Assembly: GCA_039024635.1 (NCBI GenBank)
Contig: JBCCQA010000024.1
Span: forward strand, 1 to 64,000
Source: Kuafuiihalomonas sp039024635
GTDB taxonomy: Bacteria; Myxococcota; Kuafuiibacteriia; Kuafuiibacteriales; Kuafuiibacteriaceae
Direction: 5' to 3'
Length of the DNA stretch: 64,000 nt
Part shown: one piece after another, positions 35,055 to 43,552 of the stretch
How the letters are laid out: each line of letters begins with the position of its first letter
How positions within the stretch are numbered: position 1 is the first letter of the stretch
Translations under genes and position numbers: made by a program
Notes under the pieces: model-generated
What the model was told of the DNA's origin: nothing
The model's input: only the letters and a program-made list of their open reading frames with translations
The model's database searches: none

Positions 35055-35414
35055 TCAGGGCGCTTGGGAAGGACGCGCTCGATCATCAGGCGTCGTCGTT
35101 TCGAGTTCGGCCTCGCTGGGGGCGGTGAGGTCCAGGGTGTCGCTCGCCGAGCTCCGGGTCTTCTTCAGGGACTCCGCCAGGTCGACGGGGAGTCGGGGCT
35201 CCAGGGCCTCCAAGAAGTTATCCAGGCTCTTGCGTCGTCTGCGCTGTTCCCGCAGCCAGCGTCGGGCGGTCTCACTGCTCGTAACCAGGAGCGCCGAGCC
35301 GATGGCGATCAGTGGCGCGCCGAGGGGGATGGGCAGCCAGAACAGGATGGCCCCTACGCCGAGGCACAGGATGGCCACGGTCCGAAGGACCCAACTGGGT
35401 ACCCGTCTCGCCAC
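35055..35414 (-). CDS. small PGPGW-like membrane protein
   Basis: A 119-residue protein. One or two hydrophobic helices (VAILCLGVGAILFWLPIPLG, IAIGSALLVTS) contain the short LPIPLGAPLIAIG motif seen in PGPGW-type transmembrane proteins. A basic segment (RREQRRRRKS-like) and an acidic C-terminal tail follow. It converges with the SPFH gene 16 bases away. Function unknown. Confidence 0.5.
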   Translation of the reverse strand: MARRVPSWVLRTVAILCLGVGAILFWLPIPLGAPLIAIGSALLVTSSETARRWLREQRRRRKSLDNFLEALEPRLPVDLAESLKKTRSSASDTLDLTAPSEAELETTTPDDRARPSQAP

Positions 35415-35474
35415 TCTAGGACACTAACACCGAGCCCAGATCCGTCTAATCCGATTCCGTCGTAGCTCTTGGCT

Positions 35475-36269
35475 CTAGCGTGGGGCCTCCAGCCGGCGCC
35501 AGGCTTCCACCACCGCCTCCGGCGCCTCGAGGGGTACCCAATGGCCGACCCCAGACAAGCGCTCCACTCGTTCGGCCCTCAAGTGACTGGCCACCCAGCT
35601 CGGGACGTAAGGATCCTCGGCGCCCCACACCGCTTGCACGGGCGTGTTCAAAGCCAGAGCCCGAGCGCCCCAGGCCACGAAGCGGTCCGGATCCATCGCT
35701 CGGTAGAGAGCGAGGACATGACGCCGGACGTCGGCCCGGCCTTCCAAGGCCCGCCAGGTTGCCCGGACGTGGTCCGGGTCCAGCCGAGGGGACCGCCGCC
35801 GCATCTCCCACTCCATCATCGGTCGCGATATCAAGGCCATGGACAGCTCGCCTAGCAGAGGCGTCCGCCACAGACGGGCCCAGGCATGCCATCGGTACAG
35901 ATGGGTGAACGGATAGGACATGGCCAAGATCCCGGACACGCGCTCGGGGTAGGCGCAGGCAAAGGCGTGGCCAAAGATCCCGCCCCAGTCGTGCAAGACC
36001 AAGAGGACGGGCTGCTGCACGGCCAAGGCGTCCAGGAGTCCGCGCACCCAGTCGGCGTAGCCTTGGAGCTCGTAACGAAAATCGACGGGGAGGGCCGAGC
36101 GGTGAAAGCCGGGAAGGTCGGGGGCGAAGGCCTCCCAGCCTGCAGGCAGCCTTTCCAAGAGCGGCTCCCAAAGCTGGGCGCTGTCGGGCACACCATGCAG
36201 AAGGAGAGCCGGTCGGCCCTGTCCGAGCCGGCGGAGATGGACGGTCGCGCCGTCGACTTCGGGCTTCAT
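35475..36269 (-). CDS. alpha/beta hydrolase with Asp nucleophile (epoxide hydrolase/dehalogenase-like)
   Basis: A 264-residue alpha/beta hydrolase. The nucleophile elbow is LHDWGGIFGH, i.e. Asp, as in epoxide hydrolases and haloalkane dehalogenases, not Ser. The oxyanion HGVPDSAQLW and the His in SGVGHWVPLEAP complete the triad with D in AEDPYVP. Epoxide hydrolase is the more likely call (HGxP). The ATG overlaps the upstream amidohydrolase stop by 4 bases, so they form an operon. Confidence 0.78.
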   Translation of the reverse strand: MKPEVDGATVHLRRLGQGRPALLLHGVPDSAQLWEPLLERLPAGWEAFAPDLPGFHRSALPVDFRYELQGYADWVRGLLDALAVQQPVLLVLHDWGGIFGHAFACAYPERVSGILAMSYPFTHLYRWHAWARLWRTPLLGELSMALISRPMMEWEMRRRSPRLDPDHVRATWRALEGRADVRRHVLALYRAMDPDRFVAWGARALALNTPVQAVWGAEDPYVPSWVASHLRAERVERLSGVGHWVPLEAPEAVVEAWRRLEAPR

Positions 36270-38065
36270 GCAGCCGCGGTTCCGGCCTTGCTGGGGGTCG
36301 ACCGGGGGGCAGGGACCGGCGCCCTGCCAGCGCCGGCTCGAAGGAAGCGCCCGTAACCCCGGACCTGACCGAAGTCTTCCGCGAAGCGGCCCGCCCGGTA
36401 GGCCACTCGACCGTTGATCACGGTCGCTCGAACCGCCCGATCGTTCCGCTTCACCATCCGGCGCAGGCTGCCGAGCCCCTCCATGTCCGCCTCGTCGTAG
36501 GCGTAGAGCTCGTCGTTGAGGCCGTTTGGATCGATGACGGTCACGTCGGCCCGGTCACCCATGGCGAGGCGACCCGCGTCGATGTCGAACCAGTCGGCCA
36601 GCTCACCTGTCAGCCGCCACACCGCCCGCTCGATGGACATGAAGGGCTCGCCCCGCAGCTCGGCGTCGCGCACCAGCTTCAGCATCTGAAGCCCGTAGTT
36701 GTAGAAGGCCATGTTTCGAAGATGCGCGCCGGCGTCGGAGAAGGAGAGGACGGTGGCCGGCTCGGACACGATGCGCTCCAGTTCCCGTCGACGATCGTTT
36801 CCGATGACCGTCTTCCATCGCAAGGAAGGTCCATGTTCCAGCACCAGGTCGAGAAAGGCCTCCACTGGGTGCAGACCTCGGTCGTCGGCGACCTCACCGA
36901 TGGACTGACCCACGACCTGAGCGTCAGGACAGTCCAAGATGCGGGTGTCGTAAAAGTCTCGGTGCCAGACCCGAGGGCTGAAACGGGTGGCGTAGTCTCG
37001 TTTGAACCACGCTCGGTAGCTCGGATCCGAGATCAGGCGGTCTCGATCGGCACGCTCCTTGAGATGAAGGGCAGCTTGCCCAGCCCCGAACTCTTCGAAG
37101 ATGACCAGATCCAGCCCGTCGGAGTGGACCTCAAAGGGACAGGGAAGGGCCTGCCATCGGAAGTCGGCGTTCAAGAGGCGGTTGCAGGCGTGGGCAAGCT
37201 TGGCCACCAGCTTGTGTAGGACGCGGTTGGACTTCACGTCCATCAAGGTGATGAGGGTCGTCTTGAGAGGCCGACGCAGCAGGCCGATGGACTGGAGCAG
37301 GAAGCTGATCACGTTCACCTTGGTGACGATGTCCGGCGTGCCCTGATGGATGCGCCCCCGTCGACGAAGGATGGCGTTGAGTCGATTGTACTCTCGCTGG
37401 CGGGCGAACGTGGAGGGCAGCGGCGATGAACGGAAGCGCGCGCCGTCCAGTTTGTCCCACTTGGTGGTCATGGTGGAGAGACCGAGAAGTCCGACGTCTA
37501 GACCCTCTTCCAGAAGAGCCTCCATTTGACTGAGCTCGGCTTCGCTGGGCCGCACCCTCCGGTCGATGGATCGTTCCAGGCCCATCACGTGGGCCCGCAA
37601 TTCGGAGTGACCGAGGAAGGCGGTGACGTTGGGTCCCAGGCCGTGCTGGTCGAGAAAGTCGACGTAAGCCCGGGGTGAGGACCACTGCTTGTGCTGGCGA
37701 AGCAGGGGGAGGACGAACTCCCGAGGTATGGCTTCTACCCGGGAGAACAAGTCGGTGGCATCCTCTGGCTCGCAGAGCATCGTGCTGATGGAACAGGAGC
37801 CAACGGTGACCGTCGTGACCCCGTGACGAACCGATTCGGCCAGGCTCGGTGCGGCCAGTAGCTCGGCGTCATAATGGGTATGGGTGTCGATGAAGCCGGG
37901 CATGACCCAAGCGCCGGCCGCGTCCACCACCTCGGTCCCAGGTCCCGCCTCCAACTTGGGCGCGAGCGCCGCCACCCGCCCCTCCCGAAGACCCAGGTCC
38001 AGTTGCTGGGCCGGGGCTCCGGTGCCGTCGAAGAACAGACCGTCGCGGATGACGAGGTCGAGCAC
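36266..38065 (-). CDS. amidohydrolase (N-acyl-D-amino-acid deacylase family)
   Basis: About 599 residues of D-aminoacylase-type amidohydrolase: N-terminal LDLVIRDGLFFDGTGAPA, metal motif PGFIDTHTHYDAEL, GLSTMTTKWD, a DAGAHLRNM active-site Asp, and the late GDRADVTVIDPNG. These zinc hydrolases remove acyl groups from D-amino acids or related amides. GTG at 38065 gives the normal family N-terminus. Longer in-frame starts to 38386 would overlap the divergent crtA gene and add 107 unrecognisable residues. Coupled to the downstream alpha/beta hydrolase. Confidence 0.85.
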   Translation of the reverse strand: MLDLVIRDGLFFDGTGAPAQQLDLGLREGRVAALAPKLEAGPGTEVVDAAGAWVMPGFIDTHTHYDAELLAAPSLAESVRHGVTTVTVGSCSISTMLCEPEDATDLFSRVEAIPREFVLPLLRQHKQWSSPRAYVDFLDQHGLGPNVTAFLGHSELRAHVMGLERSIDRRVRPSEAELSQMEALLEEGLDVGLLGLSTMTTKWDKLDGARFRSSPLPSTFARQREYNRLNAILRRRGRIHQGTPDIVTKVNVISFLLQSIGLLRRPLKTTLITLMDVKSNRVLHKLVAKLAHACNRLLNADFRWQALPCPFEVHSDGLDLVIFEEFGAGQAALHLKERADRDRLISDPSYRAWFKRDYATRFSPRVWHRDFYDTRILDCPDAQVVGQSIGEVADDRGLHPVEAFLDLVLEHGPSLRWKTVIGNDRRRELERIVSEPATVLSFSDAGAHLRNMAFYNYGLQMLKLVRDAELRGEPFMSIERAVWRLTGELADWFDIDAGRLAMGDRADVTVIDPNGLNDELYAYDEADMEGLGSLRRMVKRNDRAVRATVINGRVAYRAGRFAEDFGQVRGYGRFLRAGAGRAPVPAPRSTPSKAGTAAA

Positions 38066-38194
38066 TCCGACGTCGTAGCCGGGCTGGTCCCGAGCCCGCA
38101 ACTTCCGAAGCTCGGGCCCCGGTTCGGCGACCTGGCCCAGGGGGGCCTTCGAGGCTAATTCGGCTTCGCTCGGCAAGGGAGACGGCAGGTGTCC

Positions 38195-38199
38195 GGAGG
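38195..38199 (+). promoter_or_regulatory. ribosome binding site of crtA (TTG start)
   Basis: GGAGG lies 8 bases before the TTG at 38208. It supports that codon as the crtA start over the in-frame GTG at 38253, which has no Shine-Dalgarno sequence. Confidence 0.65.
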
Positions 38200-38207
38200 C
38201 CGAAGAT

Positions 38208-39005
38208 TTGGACGCGACAGTCACGGGGCCAAGTGCTAACCCTCGACGCGACGTGGGGGTCGTCAGCCTGTCCTTTTTTCGCTTCCAAGGCGCCTGGCCC
38301 AGGTTTTGGGCTTTCACGCACATGCAGTTGGCCAAGGGTCCGCTGTCACGGCTGCCTGGCGTCGCCTTCAGCCGGACTTTGGGCACTGGAAGCGGTGACG
38401 GTTTCGACCCCTATCCCAACTTCAGCGTTTACGCGCTCCTCGCGGCCTGGCCCTCTTTGGACCACGCGCAAGCCGTGACCGAAGAGTCTCGGCTCTACGC
38501 GCGCTACCGGGCGATGTCGGTCGAGAACTGGACCGTGTTTCTTCAGCCTTCCCGGGCCAAAGGCCAGTGGGGAGGGACCCAGCCTTTCGAGGTGATGCCC
38601 AAGACGAAAGAGCGCAGCGCTACCACCACGCCCGGACCGGTGGCCGTTCTGACCCGCGCCACGATTCGCGCCCAGTGCATGCCCGCTTTCTGGCGAAGCG
38701 TTCCTGCTGTCAGTCGGGCCACGCGGTCTCATCCCGGCCTTCGCTTCAAGGTGGGCTTGGGGGAGCTTCCTTTCGTGCAGTTGATGACCTTCTCGCTCTG
38801 GGACGACGAAGAATCGATACGCCGCTTTGCCTACGCCCACGGCGCCCATCACGATACGCTGCGCCGTGCCCACGCGGCGGGCTGGTTTCGAGAGGATCTC
38901 TTCGCTCGATTCCGCGTCTTGGACTCCAAGGGAAGTTGGGAGGGGCTGGAGCCCTTGACCAAGCCGGCCCAGGAGCCCGCGCCCGTGCTCCGAGCCATGT
39001 CGTGA
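38208..39005 (+). CDS. crtA: CrtA, spheroidene monooxygenase-like carotenoid ketolase
   Basis: A 265-residue protein of the CrtA family: SLSFFRFQGAWPRFWAFTHM near the N-terminus, LGTGSGDGFDPYPNFSVYAL, and GLRFKVGLGELPFVQLMTFS. CrtA introduces keto groups on acyclic carotenoids. The first of three overlapping genes with a methyltransferase and CrtC, divergent from the amidohydrolase over 142 noncoding bases. TTG start supported by GGAGG. Confidence 0.85.
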   Translation: MDATVTGPSANPRRDVGVVSLSFFRFQGAWPRFWAFTHMQLAKGPLSRLPGVAFSRTLGTGSGDGFDPYPNFSVYALLAAWPSLDHAQAVTEESRLYARYRAMSVENWTVFLQPSRAKGQWGGTQPFEVMPKTKERSATTTPGPVAVLTRATIRAQCMPAFWRSVPAVSRATRSHPGLRFKVGLGELPFVQLMTFSLWDDEESIRRFAYAHGAHHDTLRRAHAAGWFREDLFARFRVLDSKGSWEGLEPLTKPAQEPAPVLRAMS

Positions 39006-39748
39006 CCGCCGAGCCGCCCTTGGGCGAAGTCCCGCGCACGGCCCTGTGGACGCTCTACTGCCGGGCGCATCACGCAGCCAAGGGTCGGCTCGAGGACCCC
39101 GAGGCGATCCGATGGGCTGATGCGCTGGTCCCGAACGGAGCCGAGATCTTTGGTCCCGCTCCCTCCAGCTTTGCCGTCCGCGCCCGGCTCTTCGACGAGC
39201 GAGTGACGCGGGCTTTGGACGAGGGCGTGACCCAGGTCGTGAGTCTGGGGGAAGGCCTGGAAACCCAGCGGCATCGGGTCCCAGGTCCGCGCCTATGGTG
39301 GAGCGTCGACCTGCCCGAGATGATCGAAGTCCGGGAGCGTTTGGTCTCCCCCGACTCCACCCACCGGCACTTGGCCCAGGATGCGGTCGAAGGCGACTGG
39401 CTGGACGAGATCGAGGCGGGCCCCAGCATCGTGCTAGCCCAAGGCCTCTTCATGTATGTCGAGCCCTCGCGCTTGAGGCGACTGGTGCGAAGGGTCATGG
39501 CCCGGCCGCAAACCAGCTTGCTGTTCGACGTCGTTCCCCCGTGGGTGGCGAGACTGAGTCGCCTGCGCCCGCCCATGGGCGCCGCTTTCCACATTCCACC
39601 CATGCCTTGGGGCATCAGAGCCCAGCGCCTGCCGACGACCTTGCAGGCCTGGAGCGAGCGACCGGTCTGGCTGGAGACCCAGCCCTTGCCCCTGCCCCGC
39701 GGTCCACTGCCTTGGAAACCGCACACGGTCCTCGTCCACGCCTTTTGA
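39002..39748 (+). CDS. LCMT/TcmP-like class I SAM-dependent methyltransferase
   Basis: About 248 residues of the leucine carboxyl methyltransferase/TcmP fold: LGEGLETQRHRVPGPRLWW (SAM loop), VDLPEMIEVRERLVSPD, then VLAQGLFMYVEP and LLFDVVPPW. GTG at 39002 overlaps the crtA stop (GTGA) and the frame before it is crtA's shadow. It lies between crtA and crtC, where CrtF-type O-methylation of a 1-hydroxy carotenoid would fit. CrtF itself belongs to another methyltransferase family, so this would be a replacement; the substrate is inferred from position only. Confidence 0.75.
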   Translation: MTAEPPLGEVPRTALWTLYCRAHHAAKGRLEDPEAIRWADALVPNGAEIFGPAPSSFAVRARLFDERVTRALDEGVTQVVSLGEGLETQRHRVPGPRLWWSVDLPEMIEVRERLVSPDSTHRHLAQDAVEGDWLDEIEAGPSIVLAQGLFMYVEPSRLRRLVRRVMARPQTSLLFDVVPPWVARLSRLRPPMGAAFHIPPMPWGIRAQRLPTTLQAWSERPVWLETQPLPLPRGPLPWKPHTVLVHAF

Positions 39749-40788
39749 TTGTCAAAGCTCTCCGGCCGTCGGAAGACCCGCTCGTGGACGTTCAGCCCCA
39801 GGACCGTCCAGACTTCGGAATCACGGTCGACCCGGGCGGCTACGCCTGGTGGTACCTCGATGCCCTCAGCGGTGACGGCACCGAAGGCCTGACCATCATC
39901 TCGCTGCTCGGCAGCGTGTTCTCGCCTTACTACGCCTGGTCCGGCCGGAAGGACCCTCTCGACCACTCGACGATGAACGTCGTTCTGTACAACCGCAGAG
40001 GAGGCCGGTGGGCCATGACCGAGCGGGGTCGCCAGGACGTGGAGCGGAGTGCGGACGCGCTCCGCATCGGGACCAGTCAGATTCAATGGGACGGCCAGGG
40101 CGTGGTCCTGGACGTGGACGAGTCGACCTTTCCCCTGCCGGGCCGGATCCAGGGGCGAATCCGCCTACGGCCCGACGGCGTGAACAGCCATCGGGTCGCG
40201 CTGGACGATGAGGGTCGGCACTTGTGGTGGCCCATCGCGCCTAGGGCACGGGTCGAGGTCGAACTCCAACGCCCCAGCCTGCGCTGGTCGGGGGTGGGTT
40301 ATTTCGACTCCAACTGGGGGACGACGCCGCTCGAAACGCCTTTCAAGGAGTGGAACTGGTCCAGGGTTTCGACCGCCCAAGGCTCGGCCATCTTCTACGA
40401 CGTAGAACGCCGAAACCGCCCACCCCTCGAGGTCGCGCTTCGTTTCGACGCCCAGAACAAAGTGGAGACAGTTGCTTCCCCAGCCAAGGCTCCGCTTGCG
40501 GGCACCCTTTGGGGCGTGCCCCGGACGACCCGGGCCGACCGGTCCGACTTGGCCAAGGTCACGCGAACTCTCGAGGATACGCCGTTCTACACACGCTCCG
40601 TGGTGGAGAGCACGCTGTTCGGCCAAACCTGTGAGTCGGTCCACGAGAGCTTGTCCTTGGACCGCTTTCGCACCCAGTGGGTGAAGCTCCTCCTGCCATT
40701 CCGGATGCCTCGTCGTCCCGGCGTCCCGCGGAGACCCCTTCCGGCTTGGGCCGGCGCCAAGGACCGGGATAGCGCCGCGTCGCCTTGA
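39745..40788 (+). CDS. crtC: CrtC, carotenoid 1,2-hydratase
   Basis: About 347 residues of the CrtC (hydroxyneurosporene synthase) family: GGYAWWYLDALSGDGTEGLT, GSVFSPYYAWSGRK, NVVLYNRRGGRWAMTERGR, GYFDSNWGTTPLE and LWGVPRTTRAD. It adds water to the terminal double bond of acyclic carotenoids. TTG at 39745 overlaps the methyltransferase stop (TTGA). Gene order crtA-methyltransferase-crtC suggests a spheroidene-like end-group pathway. Confidence 0.86.
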   Translation: MIVKALRPSEDPLVDVQPQDRPDFGITVDPGGYAWWYLDALSGDGTEGLTIISLLGSVFSPYYAWSGRKDPLDHSTMNVVLYNRRGGRWAMTERGRQDVERSADALRIGTSQIQWDGQGVVLDVDESTFPLPGRIQGRIRLRPDGVNSHRVALDDEGRHLWWPIAPRARVEVELQRPSLRWSGVGYFDSNWGTTPLETPFKEWNWSRVSTAQGSAIFYDVERRNRPPLEVALRFDAQNKVETVASPAKAPLAGTLWGVPRTTRADRSDLAKVTRTLEDTPFYTRSVVESTLFGQTCESVHESLSLDRFRTQWVKLLLPFRMPRRPGVPRRPLPAWAGAKDRDSAASP

Positions 40789-40879
40789 GCTGGAGCCCAG
40801 GGCGGGCTCCCCCAAGGCGCCCCGAGCTTCGTCTTGTCACCCCTCGCCCAACGGGAGAAACTTCCCGCTCGGAAAAGTC

Positions 40880-42211
40880 ATGAGCGAGAAACTGAAAGAT
40901 CTCCCCCGGGTGGAAGCCAAGCCCGGCGAGAAGGCGACCCTCAACATCGGGGACCACACCTACGAACTCCCCATCCACGCACCGACGCACGGACCCAAGG
41001 TCATCGACATCAGCAAGCTCTACAGGGACTCGGGGCACTTCACCCTCGACCCTGGCTTCCTGTCGACCGCGAGCTGTGATTCCGCCATCACCTTCATCGA
41101 CGGCAACCGGGGCATCCTCCTTCACCGCGGCTACTCGATCGAAGATCTGGCGGCCACGGCCTCCTACATCGAGATGGCGCACCTGCTCCTCTACGAGAAG
41201 TTGCCCAACGCCGACGAGTTGAGGACCTTCGATCGGACCATCCGACGGCACACCATGGTGCACGAGCAGTTCAAGTCCTTCTTCTCGGGCTACCGGCGAG
41301 ACGCTCACCCCATGGCATTGATGGTGGGGACGGTCGGCGCGCTGAGCGCTTTCTATCACGAGGACACCGACGTCCACGACGAGAAGGCCCGAGAGATCGC
41401 GACCCATCGCATCGTGGCCAAGATGCCGACCATCGCCGGCATGGCCTACAAGTACTCCATCGGCCAACCCTTCGTGTATCCGCGCAACGATCTCGACTAT
41501 GCGGCCAACTTCCTCCACATGTGTTTCAGCGTTCCCGCCGAGCCCTATGAGGTCAGCCCCGTTCTCGCCAAGGCGATGAACCGCTTCCTGATTCTTCATG
41601 CGGACCACGAACAGAACGCGTCCACGGCCACGGTTCGCATCGCGGGCTCCTCCCAGGCTAATCCCTACGCCTGCATTGCGGCCGGTGTCGCCTGCCTTTG
41701 GGGACCGGCCCACGGTGGCGCCAACGAGGCGGCGCTCCGCATGCTCATGGAGATTGGGAGCAAGGACCGAATCACCGAGTACCTGGCTCGGGCCAAGGAC
41801 AAGAACGATCCTTTCCGGCTCATGGGCTTCGGCCACCGGGTCTACAAGAACTACGACCCGCGAGCCCGAGTGCTGCGGGAGTCCTTCCACGAGGTTCTTC
41901 AGGAGCTTGGCAAGACCAAGGAGCCCATCTTCGAGCTCGCTTTGGAGCTAGAGAGGATCGCCCTCGAAGACGACTACTTCCAGGAGCGGAAGCTCTTTCC
42001 GAACGTAGACTTCTACTCGGGCATCATGCTCAACGCGATGGGCTTCCCGACCACGATGTTCCCCGCGCTCTTCGCCCTTGGCCGGACCGTGGGCTGGATC
42101 AGCCAGTGGAAAGAGATGATTAAGCGTCCCGATCAGCGCATCGACCGTCCTCGACAGCGCTACACCGGTGAGGCTGCCCGTCCCTTCCTCCCTCTGGATC
42201 AGCGGGGCTGA
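40880..42211 (+). CDS. gltA: citrate synthase
   Basis: A 443-residue type-II (hexameric-style) citrate synthase. The active-site motifs FLILHADHEQNAS, GPAHGGANEAALRML, MGFGHRVYKNYDPR and ALFALGRTVGWISQW are intact. It condenses oxaloacetate and acetyl-CoA at TCA-cycle entry. It begins with an ATG after a 91-base gap from crtC. Its last 13 bases overlap the convergent MFS gene. Confidence 0.96.
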   Translation: MSEKLKDLPRVEAKPGEKATLNIGDHTYELPIHAPTHGPKVIDISKLYRDSGHFTLDPGFLSTASCDSAITFIDGNRGILLHRGYSIEDLAATASYIEMAHLLLYEKLPNADELRTFDRTIRRHTMVHEQFKSFFSGYRRDAHPMALMVGTVGALSAFYHEDTDVHDEKAREIATHRIVAKMPTIAGMAYKYSIGQPFVYPRNDLDYAANFLHMCFSVPAEPYEVSPVLAKAMNRFLILHADHEQNASTATVRIAGSSQANPYACIAAGVACLWGPAHGGANEAALRMLMEIGSKDRITEYLARAKDKNDPFRLMGFGHRVYKNYDPRARVLRESFHEVLQELGKTKEPIFELALELERIALEDDYFQERKLFPNVDFYSGIMLNAMGFPTTMFPALFALGRTVGWISQWKEMIKRPDQRIDRPRQRYTGEAARPFLPLDQRG

Positions 42212-43485
42212 GTTTCGCTCGCTTCGTGGGCGCGTCGCTCGAAGTAGATGAGCGCGCCCACGAAACAGGTCGTGCACACGGCTGAGGTCAGGTAGCTGAA
42301 GCCAGCAAAGAAGCTCACCCAGCTCAGCTCCGGACTGCCAAAGGTCTTCACCCCGTATAGCGTGATGCTGCCCAGATAGCCGACGGCGTCGGTCACGTAG
42401 ATCATGAAGCCGGCCGTCGCGACCGTTCCCATGGCCGCGATCAGGCGGTCGAAGAGCACGCAGCCGAAGGGCACGTAGGCCACGTAGAGTCCGAAGCCCA
42501 CGCCGATCATCCACACCGTCGGCGAGACCAAGCCCGCCTGAAAACCGAAGGTCAGGAGGCCGATGAGGAGGCCGCCCAGGCCCATGATGACGTGAATGCC
42601 GAGGAGGGCCCGACGGTTGTCCTTCACCCAAGAGAACACGGCGAGGATCAGGAGCACGCCGAAGGCGATGGGAAGTTCGGACAGGGCGTAGATGGCGGGC
42701 TCTTCACCCAGGCCCAGTCCGTTCCAGAGCTCCCGTGCGAAGTTGTCCCGGAAGTCTCGATAGGCGGTGAGAAAGAAGTAGAGGAAGGTGAGCAGCAGCA
42801 GCCCCGGCATGAAGGCGATGAAGAAGCTGCGGCGCTCGGCCCCGTTCATGGGCCGCCGCCGAATGCGTGAAGCTTCGTCCTCGGGGGTTGGTGGCGGAAG
42901 GACCCGGAGCAGCGCGACGAATCCCAGCAGGAGGGGGAAAAAGACGAAGCCCACCGTCATCGGCATCGCCGCCTCGGAGATGCCTGCGTCCAGGACTGCC
43001 TTGCCGACCGACTTCACGAAGCCCGAAGCCACGATGTAGCTCGCCGAAAGGCCCGCCCCCAGAAGCTCGGTCTGGCGTCGTCCTTCTAGGAAGCCGAAGA
43101 CCAAGCCCCACACCATGCCGAGGGGCAGTCCGTTGGCGAGAAGAAACAGAGCCGCCCAAGGTTTGGGGGCCAGCCAAAATCCGACCAGGGCCAGCTGGGC
43201 GAAAGCGATGGCGAGGACGATGGCCAGAGGTCGCCGTTCGGCCGGAAGCTCCGACACGACCTTGATTCCCACGAACTTCGAGCTGGCGTAGCCCAGGAGC
43301 TGAAGAACGATGAGGACGATCTTGTAGTCCACCGACCCCAAGCCGGGGAGCTCTAGCTGGCCCTCGAAGCGCGCCACCGCGAAGGGCTTCCGAAAGGCGT
43401 ACATGCAGAAGTAGGTCCCGAACGCGGCGAAGATCGCGTAGGCCGCGAAAATGGGCGGCGGAGCCCGCCGGAGGATCGCCTGCAC
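42199..43485 (-). CDS. MFS-type transporter, DUF5690-like
   Basis: A 428-residue polytopic protein with about twelve helices. The N-terminal AAFGTYFCMYAFRKPFAVA and YASSKFVGIKVVSEL are characteristic of the DUF5690 branch of MFS-like permeases. The substrate is unknown. GTG start at 43485. Convergent with gltA by a 13-base overlap, divergent from the next MFS gene. Confidence 0.8.
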   Translation of the reverse strand: MQAILRRAPPPIFAAYAIFAAFGTYFCMYAFRKPFAVARFEGQLELPGLGSVDYKIVLIVLQLLGYASSKFVGIKVVSELPAERRPLAIVLAIAFAQLALVGFWLAPKPWAALFLLANGLPLGMVWGLVFGFLEGRRQTELLGAGLSASYIVASGFVKSVGKAVLDAGISEAAMPMTVGFVFFPLLLGFVALLRVLPPPTPEDEASRIRRRPMNGAERRSFFIAFMPGLLLLTFLYFFLTAYRDFRDNFARELWNGLGLGEEPAIYALSELPIAFGVLLILAVFSWVKDNRRALLGIHVIMGLGGLLIGLLTFGFQAGLVSPTVWMIGVGFGLYVAYVPFGCVLFDRLIAAMGTVATAGFMIYVTDAVGYLGSITLYGVKTFGSPELSWVSFFAGFSYLTSAVCTTCFVGALIYFERRAHEASETQPR

Positions 43486-43552
43486 GCGCTCCCGCTAGCA
43501 GAGGCGACCTGGCTTCAGGAAGCCCAGTGTGCCAGAGCCACCTCGGAACGTT

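Noticed and set aside
35475..36269. Idea that this hydrolase is a second haloalkane dehalogenase.
   Set aside because: The HGxP oxyanion and an Asp nucleophile fit epoxide hydrolases at least as well, so only a family-level call is made.
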